Shown: piece after piece, positions 5,333 to 13,020 of the stretch | Layout: each line of letters begins with the position of its first letter | Numbering within the stretch: the stretch's first letter is position 1 | Assembly: GCA_964514305.1 (NCBI GenBank) | Contig: CAZEQD010000036.1 | Span: 1 to 19,394 of the forward strand | From: CAZEQD01 sp964514305 | GTDB taxonomy: Bacteria > Acidobacteriota > Aminicenantia > Aminicenantales > Aminicenantaceae | Reading direction: 5' to 3' | Length of the DNA stretch: 19,394 nucleotides | Translations under genes and position numbers: made by a program | Notes under the pieces: generated by a model | Told to the model about the DNA's origin: nothing | Database searches by the model: none | Seen by the model: the letters and a program-made list of their open reading frames with translations, nothing else

Positions 5333-7123
5333 ATGAAAAACATCAGGAATTTTTCGATTATTGCTCATATTGATCACGGCAAATCTACCTTGGCTGACAG
5401 GCTGATTGAAAAAACAGGAGCTCTTCCTCCACGGGAGCTGAGAGAGCAGGTTTTGGACACTATGGAGCTTGAGCGAGAAAAGGGCATTACCATCAAAGCC
5501 CAAACTGCTCGGCTTCAATATCAACTAAAGGAGGGAGAACCTTACATTCTTAATTTGATCGACACTCCTGGCCATGTCGATTTTTCCTATGAAGTCTCCC
5601 GCAGCTTGGCTGCTTGTGAGGGAGCATTACTGGTGGTTGACGCTTCCCAAGGAGTGGAGGCTCAAACTTTGGCCAACACTTATCTAGCCCTTCAGCATGA
5701 TTTAAAGCTTATCCCCATTATTAATAAAATTGATCTGACTCAAGCCAATACTCAGCTTGTTTTCCAGCAGTTAGAAAATATTCTGGGCTTCAAGCGGGAA
5801 GAGGTTCTCTTGACCAGTGCCAAAAAGGGAATTGGCATAGACGAAGTCCTAAAAGCCATCATTGAGCGCATCCCTCCTCCCCGAGGAGATTCTCAGTCTC
5901 CCCTTAAGGCTCTTATTTTTGACTCCTGGTTTGACTCATACCGGGGTGTGGTTATTCTGGTTAGAGTTTTTGAGGGCATGGTCCAAAGCGGCCAGCAAAT
6001 TGAGCTGATGTCCAGTGGGGCTGTATATCAAGTAGAAGAGATTGGATATTTAACGCCCAAACCTTTAAAAATTGATACTCTCTCAGCCGGGGAAGTCGGC
6101 TATCTTATAGCCGGCATTAAAGAATTAACTCATGCTCGAATTGGCGATACTTTAACCACTCATAAAAAGAGAGCCTCTCAGCCTCTGCCTGGTTTTAAAG
6201 AAGCCAAACCAATGGTTTTTTGCGGTCTCTTTCCTGCTGGCCAAAGCAGTGTTGAAGATTTGAGAAAAGCCCTGGAAAAATTAAGGCTTAATGATTCCTC
6301 TTTTCAGTTTGAGCCGGAAAATTCACCTGCCCTGGGACTTGGATGGCGCTGCGGTTTTTTAGGTTTGCTTCATCGGGAGATAATTCAGGAGAGGCTGGAG
6401 AGAGAATTTGATTTATCGTTGATTACTACTTCACCCAGCGTCAGTTACCGCCTTCAAACTATTGACGGCCAGGTCCAGGAAATACGAAATCCTGCCCAGC
6501 TTCCCCCTCCTCACCAAATAAAAAAGATTGAGGAGCCAATTATAGAAGCCCTGATCTTAACTCCAGAAAAATACCTGGGCGGTGTCCTCCATCTGCTCGA
6601 TGTGCGCCGAGGAGAACAGAAAAAAATGGAATATATAAGCTCAGAACGCATTCTCCTCACTTATCTTTTACCTCTTAATGAAGTGGTGTTTGATTTCTAT
6701 AATCAACTAAAGTCAATTTCCCAGGGTTATGCCTCTCTGGATTATGAGTTAGCTGGCTACAGGGAAGCTCCCTTGGTTAAACTTGATATTTTAGTTAACA
6801 GAGAGCCGGTCGATGCTTTAAGCCTGATTGTCCATAAAGACAAGGCTTATGCTATAGGCAGAAAGCTGGTGGAAAAGATGCGCAAGCTTATTCCCCGCCA
6901 GCAGTTTGAAGTTCTGCTCCAGGCAGCTATTGGCAAAAAAATTATTGCCAGAGAGACTGTTAAGCCCTATCGGAAGGATGTCCTGGCCAAGCTGTATGGC
7001 GGGGACTATACTCGAAAAATGAAGCTTCTGGAAAAGCAGAAAGCTGGCAAAAAGAGGATGAAAAAAATTGGCAGAGTAGAAATTCCTCAGGAAGCCTTCA
7101 TGGCCCTTATGGAAATAAAATAA
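5333..7123 (+). CDS. lepA: Elongation factor 4 (LepA) GTPase
   Basis: This is a full-length 596-residue LepA (E. coli 599). LepA is a ribosome-associated translational GTPase that acts in initiation or back-translocation under stress. The G motifs are intact: AHIDHGKST (11-19), GITI (51-54), DTPGH (77-81) and NKID (131-134). The LepA-specific C-terminal domain is present, with PYRKDVLAKLYGGDYTRKMK near residues 550-570. The start is fixed because MKNIRNFSIIAHIDHGKST is the conserved LepA N-terminus. The ATG lies one base after a mobile element and five after the transposase stop, so its native leader has been displaced. Translation may depend on the weak AAGG in the inverted end or on coupling to the transposase gene. 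Confidence 0.98.
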   Translation: MKNIRNFSIIAHIDHGKSTLADRLIEKTGALPPRELREQVLDTMELEREKGITIKAQTARLQYQLKEGEPYILNLIDTPGHVDFSYEVSRSLAACEGALLVVDASQGVEAQTLANTYLALQHDLKLIPIINKIDLTQANTQLVFQQLENILGFKREEVLLTSAKKGIGIDEVLKAIIERIPPPRGDSQSPLKALIFDSWFDSYRGVVILVRVFEGMVQSGQQIELMSSGAVYQVEEIGYLTPKPLKIDTLSAGEVGYLIAGIKELTHARIGDTLTTHKKRASQPLPGFKEAKPMVFCGLFPAGQSSVEDLRKALEKLRLNDSSFQFEPENSPALGLGWRCGFLGLLHREIIQERLEREFDLSLITTSPSVSYRLQTIDGQVQEIRNPAQLPPPHQIKKIEEPIIEALILTPEKYLGGVLHLLDVRRGEQKKMEYISSERILLTYLLPLNEVVFDFYNQLKSISQGYASLDYELAGYREAPLVKLDILVNREPVDALSLIVHKDKAYAIGRKLVEKMRKLIPRQQFEVLLQAAIGKKIIARETVKPYRKDVLAKLYGGDYTRKMKLLEKQKAGKKRMKKIGRVEIPQEAFMALMEIK

Positions 7124-7168
7124 ATGTACGTAAAGAGTAAATTACAGGGTCTGATGTTCCCCTAGAAA

Positions 7169-7220
7169 CAGTAAAGAGTGAATAGTAAAGAGTAAACTGC
7201 AGGATATGCTGTCCTCAGCA
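7169..7220 (+). repeat. REP-like unit with oligopurine tail after lepA
   Basis: The tail (7169-7197, AGTAAAGAGTGAATAGTAAA type) is followed by the stem TGCTG (7207-7211), loop TCCT (7212-7215) and CAGCA (7216-7220), then GACCG. A decayed unit (ACAGGGTCTGATGTTCCCC) precedes it at 7144-7162. The stem has no T-tract, so it is not a classical terminator, although it lies in the 3' region of lepA. Confidence 0.55.
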
Positions 7221-7260
7221 GACCGTAAAAGGACGGTCTAAAACGTAGAACGGAACTGAA

Positions 7261-7285
7261 GAGCCCGTTTCCTCAACGGGCCGTG
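7261..7285 (+). repeat. REP-like palindrome with a different stem sequence
   Basis: GCCCGTT (7263-7269) pairs perfectly with AACGGGC (7275-7281) around TCCTC. The stem sequence differs from neighbouring units, but the TCCT loop and the GAGC/GCCGT feet are kept. The pairing is maintained while the bases change. Confidence 0.55.
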
Positions 7286-7319
7286 ATACCTTTATAAAAA
7301 ATAAATCGTAAAAGGTCAG

Positions 7320-7958
7320 ATGGGACATTTATGCTTTACAGCCATCCTTTTAAATTTTAATATTAAATTAACAATGACTGTCAAAAAAGTATCTCTGGAA
7401 AAAATAATTGCCAATGGCCTTGATTTCCTGGCTGAATTTATCCCTGAAAAGACATACCTTTATTTTCCTCTTCTTTCGGCCTCACTTATCTGGGCTGTAA
7501 AAAGAAGCCGTCAATGGAAAGAAAATATTCTATCCTGGCAGGTTTGGCTGGACCCTGATATTATCAGCAGCAAACCAGATGAATTCATCTTGGATTTTTT
7601 TAAAAGCAGCCAGAGCCTAAATCGGACTTTTAAGAAAGAAATTGAACAAGGAGACATCAAAACTCTGAGAAAAGCTTTTGTCTCCCTTTATCCTCTTGTG
7701 GGCCTGGAGGACCCGTTCCTCTGCGGTTTGTTTGTTTCAGAATTGGAGAGAGGAAATTACCGAAAAATTGTTAATGAATTTGAGCCAAGAGTAAGCCGGG
7801 CTAAAAAAGACATAGAAAAAATTAAAAAAAGCCAGCGACTTCTGGAAGGGCTGCAGTCAATGGCTAATGAGGCCCTTTCTCTTAATCTCGAGTTACTTTC
7901 TCAGACAAAGATAAGGAAAATAACAACCGAGATTATAAAAGCAAAGATGAATAAATAA
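7320..7958 (+). CDS. Protein of unknown function
   Basis: A 212-residue protein that I do not recognise. Residues 45-61 (TYLYFPLLSASLIWAVK) are hydrophobic and might be a membrane-associated helix. The rest is helical and charged, with a likely coiled coil at about 148-180 and a basic C-terminus. The chosen ATG has AAAGG six bases upstream. ATG 7374 (MTVKKVSLEK) is an alternative that would remove an odd 18-residue lead-in, but it has no SD. The gene is followed 14 nt later by the TPR gene and then mtnA, so the three are probably one transcript. Its own promoter is not evident in the repeat-filled gap before it. Confidence 0.7.
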   Translation: MGHLCFTAILLNFNIKLTMTVKKVSLEKIIANGLDFLAEFIPEKTYLYFPLLSASLIWAVKRSRQWKENILSWQVWLDPDIISSKPDEFILDFFKSSQSLNRTFKKEIEQGDIKTLRKAFVSLYPLVGLEDPFLCGLFVSELERGNYRKIVNEFEPRVSRAKKDIEKIKKSQRLLEGLQSMANEALSLNLELLSQTKIRKITTEIIKAKMNK

Positions 7959-7972
7959 ATCTGTTACCAATT

Positions 7973-8845
7973 ATGACAGCAATAATTAAAAAATCGTCTT
8001 CTTGCGAGGGTTTTTTACTTGCGAAGAGGATTTATTTTTTTGTAGTATTTTTAGCTTTTCTTCTTCAACCCGCCTGCCTTTCCCATCTCAGACAGGCTAA
8101 ATATTATTACGTTCAGGGGCAGCAATATTCTCGTTCTTATCAGGAAGAGAAGGCGGCCGCGGCTTTTAAAAGAGCAGTTGAGGAAGCAGAACTTGAAGCT
8201 GAGAAAAACCCCTCGGCTCAGGCTTTAATGGTCAAAGGAATGGCTGAGTTGGAGCTTGGTTTGTGGCAGCCAGCTGAAGAGAGTTTTCTTCGAGCTTTTG
8301 ATTATGGTTTTGAGCAAGGAGAGGAATGGGCTAAAGAGGTGGCTCTTTTAGGCACAGCTCTTTCTTTCCAGGAAATGGGGCTTGAGAGAGCTGCTTTCAA
8401 GATTTATGCTTTTCTCACTCAGAAGTCGAAATTGAAGCAGATTCTGCTGGTAGCTTCCCAAAAATATTCGGATATTCTGCTCTCTCAGGCTCTCCATCAG
8501 CAAAGTAAGGATAGGCAGAAATTATTAAATCAGGCTCTAAAATCAGTTCAAAAGCTGGCGGATAAAAACCTGAGCTGCGGTTTTTTTCATTATCTTCTTT
8601 CCCAGATTTACGGTCATCTTACTTCCTATTGGGAAAGCTTTGAGGAGGGGGTAATGGCCAAAGAATTGGGCCTGCCTTCAGAAAAAATAAAAAGGGATAA
8701 TGACCTCCAGATTATTTTTTGTTTTCAGCAGTTAAAGAAGACATTGGTGCCAGAGGAATGGAAAAAGTTTCAATCGACATACCTGAAATGGTTGAAAAAA
8801 TGGGGCTGGGCTGATGAACAAACTCCTCCTTGGAAAAGGAGATGA
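7973..8845 (+). CDS. TPR-like, lipoprotein-like exported protein
   Basis: A 290-residue protein. A basic start (KKSSSCEGFLLAKR) leads into a hydrophobic stretch (20-31) and LLQPAC with Cys35. This resembles a lipoprotein signal, although Q and P before AC are atypical. The rest is helical, with TPR-like helix pairs such as YYYVQGQQYSRSYQEEKAAAAFKRAV and MVKGMAELELGLWQPAEESFLRAF. The C-terminus is Trp- and Lys-rich. TPR proteins scaffold assemblies, so an envelope role is plausible. The 3' end contains the AAAGGAGA used by mtnA, whose ATG begins three bases after this stop. No SD precedes its own ATG. Confidence 0.75.
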   Translation: MTAIIKKSSSCEGFLLAKRIYFFVVFLAFLLQPACLSHLRQAKYYYVQGQQYSRSYQEEKAAAAFKRAVEEAELEAEKNPSAQALMVKGMAELELGLWQPAEESFLRAFDYGFEQGEEWAKEVALLGTALSFQEMGLERAAFKIYAFLTQKSKLKQILLVASQKYSDILLSQALHQQSKDRQKLLNQALKSVQKLADKNLSCGFFHYLLSQIYGHLTSYWESFEEGVMAKELGLPSEKIKRDNDLQIIFCFQQLKKTLVPEEWKKFQSTYLKWLKKWGWADEQTPPWKRR

Positions 8846-8848
8846 CAG

Positions 8849-9886
8849 ATGCTGCCAACCATTAAATGGGAAAATGGCCAGGTTGTTATGATTGATCAGA
8901 GAAAACTGCCTCTTCAGGAAGTCTATGTCCGCTGCACTAGTTATCGTCAGGTAGCTGAAGCAATTGAAAAAATGATTATAAGAGGAGCACCAGCCATTGG
9001 AGTAGCCGCTGCTTTTGGTCTGGCTCTGGGTGTATTAGAGGTAAAGGAAAAAGAAGATTTTGATCTGGCCAGGCATTTTAGCCTTGTCAGAGGGCGGCTG
9101 CAGGCCACCCGACCGACAGCCCGCAATCTTTTTTGGGCCTTAGAGAGGATGGAAAGGGTCTTTAGAAGACATGAAAAGGGGGACCTTGAGGGGCTAAAGA
9201 GGAAATTGGTGGAGGAAGCTTTAGCCATAGAAAAGGAGGACATTGCTACCAACAGGAAAATTGGCAGATGGGGGAAGCATTTGGTAGAAGATGGCCAGGC
9301 AATCCTTACTCATTGTAATGCCGGAGCTTTGGCTACAGCTGGTTATGGTACAGCTCTGGGAATAATCCGGGCTGTGGTTGAGGAAGGAAAGAAAGTAGAA
9401 GTTTATGTCGATGAAACCAGACCGTTTCTGCAAGGAGCCCGCCTTACCTGTTGGGAGCTGGCCAGGGAAAATATTCCTGTCATCCTGATTACTGATAACA
9501 TGGCCGGTTATTTGATGCAGCAAGGAAAGATTTCTATGGTAATCACCGGGGCTGACAGGATTTCTGCTAATGGCGATACCGCTAATAAAATCGGGACTTA
9601 TTCAGCCGCTGTTCTAGCCAAAGAGCATGGCCTGCCTTTTTATGTGGCTGCCCCTTTAACCACCGTTGATTTTAGTCTTAAGCAGGGAAGTCAGATTCCC
9701 ATTGAGGAAAGAGATCCCAGCGAAGTGAAAGAGATTAATGGCCAGCTGATAACTCTGCCTGAGATAAAAGCCTTAAATCCAGCTTTTGACCTGACCCCTG
9801 CTGATTACATAACAGCCATTATTACAGAGAAAGGAATCGCCCGGCCTCCCTTTGAAAAAAGCCTGGCAGAACTAAAAATAAAGTGA
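8849..9886 (+). CDS. mtnA: S-methyl-5-thioribose-1-phosphate isomerase
   Basis: A 345-residue protein matching MtnA, the aldose-ketose isomerase that turns methylthioribose-1-phosphate into methylthioribulose-1-phosphate in methionine salvage. Motifs are RGAPAIGVAAAFG (45-57), HCNAGALATAGYGTALG with catalytic C156, DETRPFLQGARLT (188-200) and GADRISANGDTANKIGT with catalytic D236. The family resembles eIF2B-alpha, but the Cys and Asp and the overall pattern fit the isomerase. AAAGGAGA lies about nine bases upstream of the ATG. No other salvage genes are in the window. The isomerase may feed a scattered pathway or a 5-deoxyribose/MTA shunt. Its TGA is the first part of a repeat tail. Confidence 0.95.
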   Translation: MLPTIKWENGQVVMIDQRKLPLQEVYVRCTSYRQVAEAIEKMIIRGAPAIGVAAAFGLALGVLEVKEKEDFDLARHFSLVRGRLQATRPTARNLFWALERMERVFRRHEKGDLEGLKRKLVEEALAIEKEDIATNRKIGRWGKHLVEDGQAILTHCNAGALATAGYGTALGIIRAVVEEGKKVEVYVDETRPFLQGARLTCWELARENIPVILITDNMAGYLMQQGKISMVITGADRISANGDTANKIGTYSAAVLAKEHGLPFYVAAPLTTVDFSLKQGSQIPIEERDPSEVKEINGQLITLPEIKALNPAFDLTPADYITAIITEKGIARPPFEKSLAELKIK

Positions 9887-9911
9887 GGAGTAAGGAGTGA
9901 GGAGTGAGAAG
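9881..9911 (+). repeat. Oligopurine repeat tail overlapping the mtnA stop
   Basis: The tail AAGTGAGGAGTAAGGAGTGA continues GGAGTGAGAAG. The mtnA stop TGA (9884-9886) is in the opening AAGTGA, as at the ROK gene. A purine-rich stretch continues to about 9950. Confidence 0.55.
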
Positions 9912-9984
9912 TTTAAAGTTTAAGGTTGAAAGTAAAAAAGTGAAGGGTGAATGTCTGATGATTGGATTAGCTATTTACATATTT

Positions 9985-10013
9985 GTAGAGCTCGCTGTCC
10001 TTAGAGAGCCGTA
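9985..10013 (+). repeat. REP-like unit immediately before tsaD
   Basis: The GTAG foot (9985-9988) is followed by AGCTCGCTG, TCCT, TAGAGAGCCGT. The pairing is partly decayed (CTCGCTG against TAGAGAG) but the feet and loop fit the family. It ends about five bases before the tsaD ATG, where the SD would be expected. Confidence 0.5.
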
Positions 10014-10018
10014 TTGAA

Positions 10019-11023
10019 ATGAGAATTTTAGGCCTTGAAACTTCCTGTGATGAAACAGCAGCTGCCGTTTTGGATGAAAATCGGACTGTGTTGAGCAATA
10101 TAGTCCTTTCTCAGGATGAAATTCATGCCCCTTATGGGGGGATAGTGCCTGAGCTTGCTTCTCGCCAGCATATTTCTTCTATCAGCTATGTAGTGAGCGA
10201 AAGCCTGCGAAGAGCCCATCTCCAGGTTAAGGCCATCGATGCTTATGCTGTGACCCAGGGTCCAGGCCTAATCGGTTCTTTGCTGGTAGGATTATCTTTT
10301 GCTAAAGCTCTGGCTTATTATTTTCAAAAGCCGTTAATCCCGGTTGATCACCTCCACGCTCATATCGAATCTGCTTTTCTTGAACATTCCAATATTTGTT
10401 TCCCTGTAATGGCTCTTGTTGTCTCGGGTGGACATACTTCCCTCTTTTTTATGAAAAAGGAGCTCGATTATCAACTTATAGGACGAACCAGAGATGATGC
10501 AGCTGGAGAAGCCCTGGATAAAATAGCCAAGGTTCTTGATTTGGGTTATCCAGGAGGCCCTGTCATTGACAAGCTGGCGGCTAAAGGTAATGAGGAATTT
10601 TTCTCTTTTGGCCTGCCCCGTATGACTGATAAGAGTCTTGATTTCAGTTTTAGTGGGTTGAAAACCGCAGCTCTAAAGAAAATAAAAGAGCTGAAAATTT
10701 CTAAAAGGCATCCTCAGTTTTCAGATTTTATAGCCAGCTTCCAGAAGGCCATAATTAGAGCATTACTCTCTAATTTAAAAAGAGCCATAGCCAAATTTAA
10801 TCTTTCCTCTCTCATTCTCTGCGGCGGTGTCGCCCGCAACAGAAGATTGTGCCAGGCTTTTAAGGAATTGGCTGCTGACCATCATATCCCTGCTTTTATT
10901 CCCTCGTCTGGCTACTGTACAGATAATGCAGCCATGGTTGCCGCCCTGGGGCTCAGGAAATTATTAACAGGAAAAAGCCAGGCTCCGTTTCTGGCTTTAA
11001 ATGCTTATCCTCGCTTTCTCTGA
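10019..11023 (+). CDS. tsaD: tRNA N6-threonylcarbamoyladenosine synthase subunit TsaD
   Basis: A 334-residue TsaD (Kae1/Gcp). It transfers threonylcarbamoyl to A37 of ANN-decoding tRNAs with TsaB and TsaE. The start MRILGLETSCDETAAAV is conserved. Metal ligands are H111 and H115 in DHLHAHIES and probably D302 near the C-terminus in GYCTDNAAM. Nucleotide-binding segments VVSGGHTSL (~133-141) and CGGVARNR are intact. No good SD precedes the ATG because a REP-like unit sits there; the conserved N-terminus still fixes the start. TsaB and TsaE are not in the window. Confidence 0.97.
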   Translation: MRILGLETSCDETAAAVLDENRTVLSNIVLSQDEIHAPYGGIVPELASRQHISSISYVVSESLRRAHLQVKAIDAYAVTQGPGLIGSLLVGLSFAKALAYYFQKPLIPVDHLHAHIESAFLEHSNICFPVMALVVSGGHTSLFFMKKELDYQLIGRTRDDAAGEALDKIAKVLDLGYPGGPVIDKLAAKGNEEFFSFGLPRMTDKSLDFSFSGLKTAALKKIKELKISKRHPQFSDFIASFQKAIIRALLSNLKRAIAKFNLSSLILCGGVARNRRLCQAFKELAADHHIPAFIPSSGYCTDNAAMVAALGLRKLLTGKSQAPFLALNAYPRFL

Positions 11024-11231
11024 AAGATTCATAAAAAAGACTTCACTCCCTAATTGCCTCTCGCAGGGCCAAAAAATTTATGTCCCGGATCTCTTCCCTC
11101 ATTATTGGATAAGAATAATAATGGGAATATTTTTAAACCAAAAAAGTTGAATAATCGTATTTATTTATTAGAATCAAAGGAGAGCTGAATTTTGTTTGTT
11201 CGGTTTTTTAACTCAAATCAGGAGGAATAGG

Positions 11232-12779
11232 ATGAAAATAAAAAAGAGCCTAATTTTTTTCTTAACCGTGCTAACCTTTTTTTCTGGTTCTTTTCTTTTA
11301 GCTGAAGAAGAGGTTCTTACTCTATCTCTAGAAGATTGCATTCTCAAAGCCCTTAAAAACAATCTTCAGATCGCGGTTGAACGTTATAATCCTGAATTGG
11401 CAGATGTTTCTTTAAGCCGAGCCAGAGAGCTTTTTATGCCTCGTTTCGACCTGAGTTATGGAACTCAAAAAACGGAAAATCCTCCTTATTGGTGGATTCA
11501 AGGGGCTAATACTTTGGTGACTAAATATAAAGATTACGGCCTATCTGTGGTCCAGCAAATTCCCACAGGGGGAAATTTCACTTTATCCTTAACCAGCTAT
11601 AAGTCAGATACAAACCAGAGCTTTCAGCTCCTCAATCCTCGCTATGGAAGCACTTTACGCTTTGATTTTATTCAACCTCTCTTAAGAGACTTTGGTTTTA
11701 AAGTAAGTCGAAAAGAGATCATTATTGCTCAGAATAACCTTGATATTTCCCGCCGTCAACTTGAATATACTCTCCTGGATACCATTTACAAAGTCCAGGA
11801 AGCCTATTGGAATTTAGTCTACGCCATTGAGAATTATAAAGTCAAAAAGCAGTCGCTACAGTTGGCCCAGGATCTTCTGGCCAAAAATAAAAAAGAGGTG
11901 GAGGTTGGCAAACTGGCTCCTATAGAAATTTTAAATGCTGAAGCAGTGGTCGCCTCCCGAGAAGCTGACATTCTTCAAGCGGAAGCCCTTATCAAAAGAA
12001 ATGAAGATGTGCTTAAGAATGTCCTTAACCTGCCAGAGGAAGCCAGCTTGGGCAAGATTGTTCCTTCTGATCAACCAATTTATGGCAAAAAAGAAATTTC
12101 GCTGGAAGAAGCTTTGAAGACAGCTTACGAAAAAAGACCAGATCTTAAAATGAAACAAACTGATGTCAAGACAAAAGAACTTAATCTGACTGTGGCCAAG
12201 AATCAAATGCTTCCCGGCCTGAATGTAAATCTTTCTTACTGGAGTCCTGGGATTTCTGGGGATAGATTGCTTTATTTGGATGACAACCCTTTTTTGGGCA
12301 TTATTGTTGGCAAAGAAAAGGGCAGCGCTACTGATTCTCTGCGGGATGCCTTCCAGCTTAAGTACAGAAATTGGGCTGTCAGTCTCTCACTTTCTATTCC
12401 TTTGAGTAATTTCTTAACCAAAGCTGATTATGTAAGGGCCAGAATGGAGCTGGAGAAAAGCCGACTTGAACTTGAAAATATTGAGAAGCAGGCCTTGCTG
12501 GAAGTAAAAGATGCTGTTAGAGAGATTGAGACCAGTGCTAAGAGGGTAGAAGCCTATCGGGTAGCCAGAGAGCTGGCTGAGAAAAGATTGGAAGCTGAAG
12601 AAAAAAAGCTGAGGGTAGGCTTAACCACAAATTATTTTGTCCTCCAGTATCAGGAGGAACTGGGCACAGCCCGTTCCCAGGAACTTAAAGCCTTGATAGA
12701 TTACAACCTTGCCTGGGATAAACTGGACAAAGCTCTAGGAACCAGCTTGGATAAAAGGCATATTAAAATTATGGATTAG
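11232..12779 (+). CDS. TolC-family outer-membrane efflux protein
   Basis: The start at ATG 11232 is chosen because AGGAGGAA lies directly upstream and MKIKKSLIFFLTVLTFFSGS is a proper signal peptide. An in-frame start at 11196 would put 12 poor residues before it. The mature protein begins near AEEEVLTLSLEDCILKALKNN, the usual opening of outer-membrane efflux proteins. Two long helical OEP repeats follow (about residues 30-245 and 280-505), giving 515 residues, typical of the family. It would form a trimeric channel across the outer membrane and periplasm. No membrane-fusion or inner-membrane pump gene is adjacent, so its partners are elsewhere. Confidence 0.93.
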   Translation: MKIKKSLIFFLTVLTFFSGSFLLAEEEVLTLSLEDCILKALKNNLQIAVERYNPELADVSLSRARELFMPRFDLSYGTQKTENPPYWWIQGANTLVTKYKDYGLSVVQQIPTGGNFTLSLTSYKSDTNQSFQLLNPRYGSTLRFDFIQPLLRDFGFKVSRKEIIIAQNNLDISRRQLEYTLLDTIYKVQEAYWNLVYAIENYKVKKQSLQLAQDLLAKNKKEVEVGKLAPIEILNAEAVVASREADILQAEALIKRNEDVLKNVLNLPEEASLGKIVPSDQPIYGKKEISLEEALKTAYEKRPDLKMKQTDVKTKELNLTVAKNQMLPGLNVNLSYWSPGISGDRLLYLDDNPFLGIIVGKEKGSATDSLRDAFQLKYRNWAVSLSLSIPLSNFLTKADYVRARMELEKSRLELENIEKQALLEVKDAVREIETSAKRVEAYRVARELAEKRLEAEEKKLRVGLTTNYFVLQYQEELGTARSQELKALIDYNLAWDKLDKALGTSLDKRHIKIMD

Positions 12780-12833
12780 AGAAAATAAACCATAGATATG
12801 CCTTTAACCCCCAAAAATCTATTTTGGCTGCCT

Positions 12834-12901
12834 GTAGGGACCGGTCTATGAGCGGTCCGTAAAAATATTAAACGGTCCATTGAGGACAATGGCTCCTACA
12901 G
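12834..12901. repeat. REPIN-like inverted pair of palindromic repeats, copy 2
   Basis: The left unit GTAGGGACCGGTCTATGAGC ends GGTCCGT (GGACCG/CGGTCC arms). AAAAATATTAAA separates it from an inverted right unit with stem CCATTG (12877-12882), loop AGGA, CAATGG (12887-12892) and CTCCTAC. The GTAG feet therefore point outward at both ends. It is ungapped-homologous to 1468-1535. Confidence 0.65.
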
Positions 12902-12910
12902 AAATGTTTT

Positions 12911-12971
12911 CGGTCCGCTGGGGACTGCAGACCATACAATTTACTCCTCACTCCTTTCTGTTTACTGTTTT
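12911..12971 (-). repeat. REP-like unit plus oligopurine tail
   Basis: The minus strand reads the tail AAAGGAGTGAGGAGTAAATT, then GTATGGTCTGCAGTCCCCAG and CGGACCG. This is the same tail-then-palindrome order as after lepA and beside the ROK gene. The stem is imperfect. Confidence 0.55.
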
Positions 12972-13020
12972 TGCGGGATTTAGTGGAGTTTGGGATGGAA
13001 TTTATGTTAATATTTAAGAA

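Noticed and set aside
7203..7285. Hairpins after lepA as rho-independent terminators
   Set aside because: The stems lack a following T-tract and the same structures occur upstream of genes, so they fit the dispersed repeat family better.
11196..11231. Upstream in-frame start for the TolC-like gene
   Set aside because: The start at 11232 has a strong AGGAGGAA and begins a clean signal peptide. The longer version adds 12 unsuitable residues.
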